From contig OX578276.1 in NCBI GenBank assembly GCA_951217055.1, positions 120,164,979-120,228,978 of the forward strand: a DNA stretch of 64,000 nucleotides, written 5' to 3'. A model generated the notes under the pieces. It made no database searches. It was not told where the DNA came from and saw only the letters and a program-made list of their open reading frames with translations. Position numbers and translations under genes: made by a program. Every line of letters starts with the position of its first letter. Within the stretch, counting starts at the first letter, position 1. Source of the stretch: Gerris lacustris. Taxonomy: Eukaryota > Arthropoda > Insecta > Hemiptera > Gerridae. Positions 60,613 through 64,000 of the stretch are shown one piece after another.

Positions 60613-61548
60613 CTTCTTTCAAATGTTTCATACCACGGTCCACAGTCACAATGGACCGCTGGCGCTGTCGAGAAGTTCGTCGCATATAAAACAATATTTC
60701 GCCTTTGCGATTGTCCCCGTAACGTAACAATTACTTTGTTAACATATAAAAACACTAGAGCAAAAATATTTTCAAACTACGTCCGAAGAGACAATCTTGA
60801 TAAATGTTGCTCGCTGGTATAGAATAACGGTTCTCACCGTGGAGCTGCCTCGAGGAAGAACCAATGTTATTGGTCTTTATTGGCCTTTTGGGGAAACTTC
60901 GGAGCTCTTTATTATTTAAACGGTTCGTTGTACGTAAAAAATTAACATAATGTTTCATGTGGGAAATTTCAAAATCTTTAATTTTTATGTGATCCTTAAT
61001 TTGTCTCCGAGCCAGAGAAAGCGAGATATTCATAAAAATACGTAAAAAGTGGTGCAGCGACGGATACAATAGATATTCTTCGCCCTATATTTTTGAACGA
61101 GCTCATTCAAAGAGACTTGGGATTTAAAAAGTTTGTTTGTTTGTTTGTTTGTCTAACGATAACTGGAGTAAAAATAGATCAATTTCAACGAAATTCGGCA
61201 CATAGATGCATCTCAGCATTTTTGAGAACTGTATAGTTTTTGGAAATTCCACACTAAACATTTCCAAGATGGCGGCCAATATGGCGGACGACTAAAATAA
61301 AAAGTTTTAGTCAGCAATGTGTTATACATCGTTTTAAAGGTCTTCAAGAGAAGGAAAAGAAAGTCTAGTCTAAATATGAACATTATTTTCAAGGACCGAA
61401 AAAATACTTAACTAGGTACTAATCATGCATTTGGATTTTAATATAAATATTTTTAACATTGATAAAAAAAAAACATCTAAGTGGTGTAACCTACAAGCTA
61501 CTGATTATTGGCAACCAATATCCATTTATATTTATTGTCAGGGCCGAA
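60613..61548. other. Flank between the foldback element and the hAT; repeats only
   Basis: 60905-61095 is the inverted partner of 52790-52995. 61130-61330 carries another interspersed repeat (gtttgtttgtttgtctaacg, aagatggcggccaatatgg). No gene. Confidence 0.55.
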
Positions 61549-63807
61549 TTTAGAGTGTGTGGGCCCCTAGGCAGAAGATATGGTGCGGGCCCCCCATAGG
61601 TTAGGGGAGGGGGGGAGGTTTCTCCTGGGAAATTTGAAGAAATCAAAATTTATGTTAAAAAAATGTATGCTCTCCCACTTTTAAAAGTATCTTTTCCTTT
61701 ATGGCGATTACTTGACATTGTATGGCGGTCCATTTGATTCTGTTCACTGCAATTTCCCTGAAATAAAAATATTGAACCCAAATTTGATGTATGCAAATGC
61801 ATAGGACCGTACCAAAATTTATTTAATCATTAAAAAGGAGACTAAAGTTTAATATTGTTATTTTGGTTATATTTTTGTATAGTTATACAAATTAAAAAGA
61901 AAGAAAAAGTTATTCTATGTACAAATTAGTTTCATTTTCATTCTTAGCTGTATTGCATTTACTTCTTCTAACTCCTACGATGCTTTGGAAGATTTATACA
62001 ATAAAAGTTGTCCACAAAAAAAGCCCCCCGCCCCCCCAAATTTGTCAATATATTCCCCAAAATTTGTCTCAATGGTGCTATGAGCGCTAGTTCACCCTTT
62101 TCTGCCCCCCTCCCCCCCCCCCCCCCGAATTAATCTTGAACTATTGCAAATTGATAATTATTAGTTGTTTTTCAAGAAGGCCCCAATCAAAACTCAGCGT
62201 AATGTTATACAAGTTTGATTGTGAAGATTAGATTATTTTTACTTTTACTTTTAATTTCTTATTAGCGAATTTTCAAAGAAAATTACGCTATTGCAATGGC
62301 TTCAAAATTTTTGTACTGCGAATTTTTGAAACTTTTTTCCATGGAAATCCGTTTTAGACCATTCGGAATCGATTCCTAAAATTTAACACTTTTTTTTATG
62401 TATGTATGTATATATGTATGTATATATGTGTCACTCCAGACGATATCTCCCCTTAGGATGCACTTAAAAATTTCAAACAAATTTTAAAATGTCAATAATA
62501 TCAAAAGAAAGGATGAGTTCGTTGGCCAGAATTTTTGGAGTCCATTTAGGGGTCAAATTTTGACCATTTAGGGTCAAAAAACGTGTTTTTTCGATTTTAC
62601 CCCCCTTTTATGTGAAAATATGATTAAAGTGTACATAACAACAATTACTGTACTCTTAAAGAGCTTTCCAACGACATGCGTCTTGAAGGGTAAATACGAT
62701 TTTGACTTTTGTACCTCGTACCCCTGTGTACCAAATTTTTTTTTCACCCATGCAAATTCTAAACCAAAATTTTCCTATATTATCATAAGCCAATAATCCG
62801 CAGATTTCTTTGAAAATTCGCTCATTAAGTCATGGTGCATGACTGGACTTTTTTGTTTATTCTGGGTTTATTTTAAATCATATGTTTTTATCATAATTCT
62901 GCATTAACATTTAAATACAATATATATAGTACTACTATCACATTAATGCTTGTAATTTTTAATTGTTTTATTAATTGTCTTAAAAATGCTCTCAGGTACC
63001 TTTTTAATTAAATTTTTCTTCAGCTAAATCTTCCTATTAAATGACACACTTAAATGTTAAATAAAATAAAAAAATAGGAGAACTTTCTTATGAAAGGGGG
63101 TTAAAATTATTCGATAACTATAGGGAGTGGGGTCACAATAACCACGGATGAAAGTTAAAACAGAACTGAGCTTGATATTTTAATTTGATTAGGAGATAAC
63201 AATTAAAAAATTATGGGAAGGGTAGAAAAGATAATAGATATATACAAAGGTAAGTGATATTGCCAAGGAAAAAAGAGTTAAAGACAAAAAAAAGAATGAT
63301 TAGGAAAAATAAGTAAAGGGTGGAAGAGGGTTGGGAGTTAAGAGTGAAAGAGAAATACCTATACAGGAAAGACAATCGCTGGATATTTAGGTAGCATGAC
63401 TAGTAAAGTTTGAGGAACAGACCTTAACTAGTACAGCTAAACCAGAGTAGATAAGATAACTAACTATAATATAATACATATAAATAATTTTTTCACCTCG
63501 ATCCTCGATCGTCCGAGTCGTCCGAGATTTTAGATTATTATTTCTACACAAATATAACACCAAAAAATAATGTTGATTTTCTTTTCTTTTGGTGGAATCA
63601 GTTCTATTTTGTAAATGTAGTAGTATATTAAAGAGTCAATTAATGTTTAAAACTAAAAAAAATTATGAATATATTTTATTTATGTTTTTTTGTCATAAAT
63701 GTGTCCCCCCCCCCCCCTTCTTTCTTTCCCCTTTTTTGGTACGGGCCCCCTTGTTGTGCGGGCCCCTAGGCGGCCGCCTATGTCGCCTATGCCTAAATCC
63801 GGCCCTG
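61549..63807. mobile_element. Non-autonomous hAT element, 2.26 kb
   Basis: Ends CAGGGCCGAATTTAG and CTAAATCCGGCCCTG with subterminal GGGCCCCTAGGC on both sides; exact 8-bp TSD TTTATTGT (61541-61548, 63808-63815). No transposase-like frame; the interior is AT-rich with a few C/G homopolymers and a nested TIR element. Confidence 0.92.
62264..62822. mobile_element. Nested TIR element inside the hAT
   Basis: AGCGAATTTTCAAAGAAAAT at the left and ATTTCTTTGAAAATTCGCT at the right are inverted partners of about 19 bp. Interior has a tatgtatgtatata tract and gtcactccagacgatatctc. TSD unclear. Confidence 0.6.
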
Positions 63808-63815
63808 TTTATTGT

Positions 63816-64000
63816 TTAACTAATTAAATTCAGAAGACTGATGCAAACAACTTATACAAGTAAAGAAGACATATCTCTTTACTAGACACATCAGCCATGA
63901 GCAGATCCAATATTGTTAAATTATACCTGCCATAATTATTTTAACGAAGTGAAGTATAGCTTTAAACTAGAGACAAAATTAAGAAGGAACACAATAAACT
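63816..64000. other. Right edge, nothing recognised
   Basis: AT-rich sequence without repeat or coding signal. Confidence 0.4.

Noticed and set aside
60510..61069. Minus-strand frames at the right foldback end and beyond
   Set aside because: They cross the foldback boundary and repeat sequence and resemble no protein.

Overview
This is an AT-rich, intron-rich, repeat-rich eukaryotic window. The proteins and transposon families fit an insect, but I cannot name the order from the sequence. Three host protein-coding loci can be followed exon by exon, plus one weaker one. Most of the rest is transposable elements, many with clean target-site duplications (TSDs), so boundaries are often known to the base.

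Layout. 485-21630 (+) is the C-terminal half of an APC1 (anaphase-promoting complex subunit 1) gene: twelve exons, 5' part off the left edge. Its introns hold a GC-rich repeat (about 1235-2460), a mariner remnant (5525-6969) that took a tRNA-derived SINE and a small hAT, a 7.4-kb hAT element with an intact 871-codon transposase (7322-14686), and a broken LINE (15.9-17.1 kb). 21.6-25.8 kb is intergenic with a MITE and a decayed hAT. 25843-38526 (-) is a cytochrome P450-family gene. Its P450 domain is spread over small exons, and its hinge is fused in frame to a 1.5-kb exon encoding about 450 low-complexity residues. The exon that should carry the haem-ligand cysteine has none in any frame, and the I-helix acidic residue is also missing, so this looks like a P450 pseudoenzyme. 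42.0-42.5 kb (-) holds two exons of a membrane protein that may be the N-terminus of a transporter. 45519-50834 (-) holds the last two exons of a trehalose/sugar transporter; their 4.8-kb intron is filled with retroelement debris.

50.9-64 kb has no recognisable host gene. It contains the 5' end of an R1-clade LINE, a decayed PIN-like ORF split by a TA microsatellite, a 6.4-kb foldback element (54152-60596) with arms of about 150-bp tandem repeats, a TA-flanked element with subterminal GTGACAACWTGCCCC motifs (56833-58174), a Helentron-like insertion (59296-60209) and a 2.3-kb non-autonomous hAT (61549-63807).

The host genes show no operon-like relation: APC1 acts in the cell cycle, the others are a P450-fold protein and membrane transport. 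The window is most informative for (a) the P450-like pseudoenzyme and (b) nested transposon stratigraphy, where paralogous empty sites inside the window prove several insertions.
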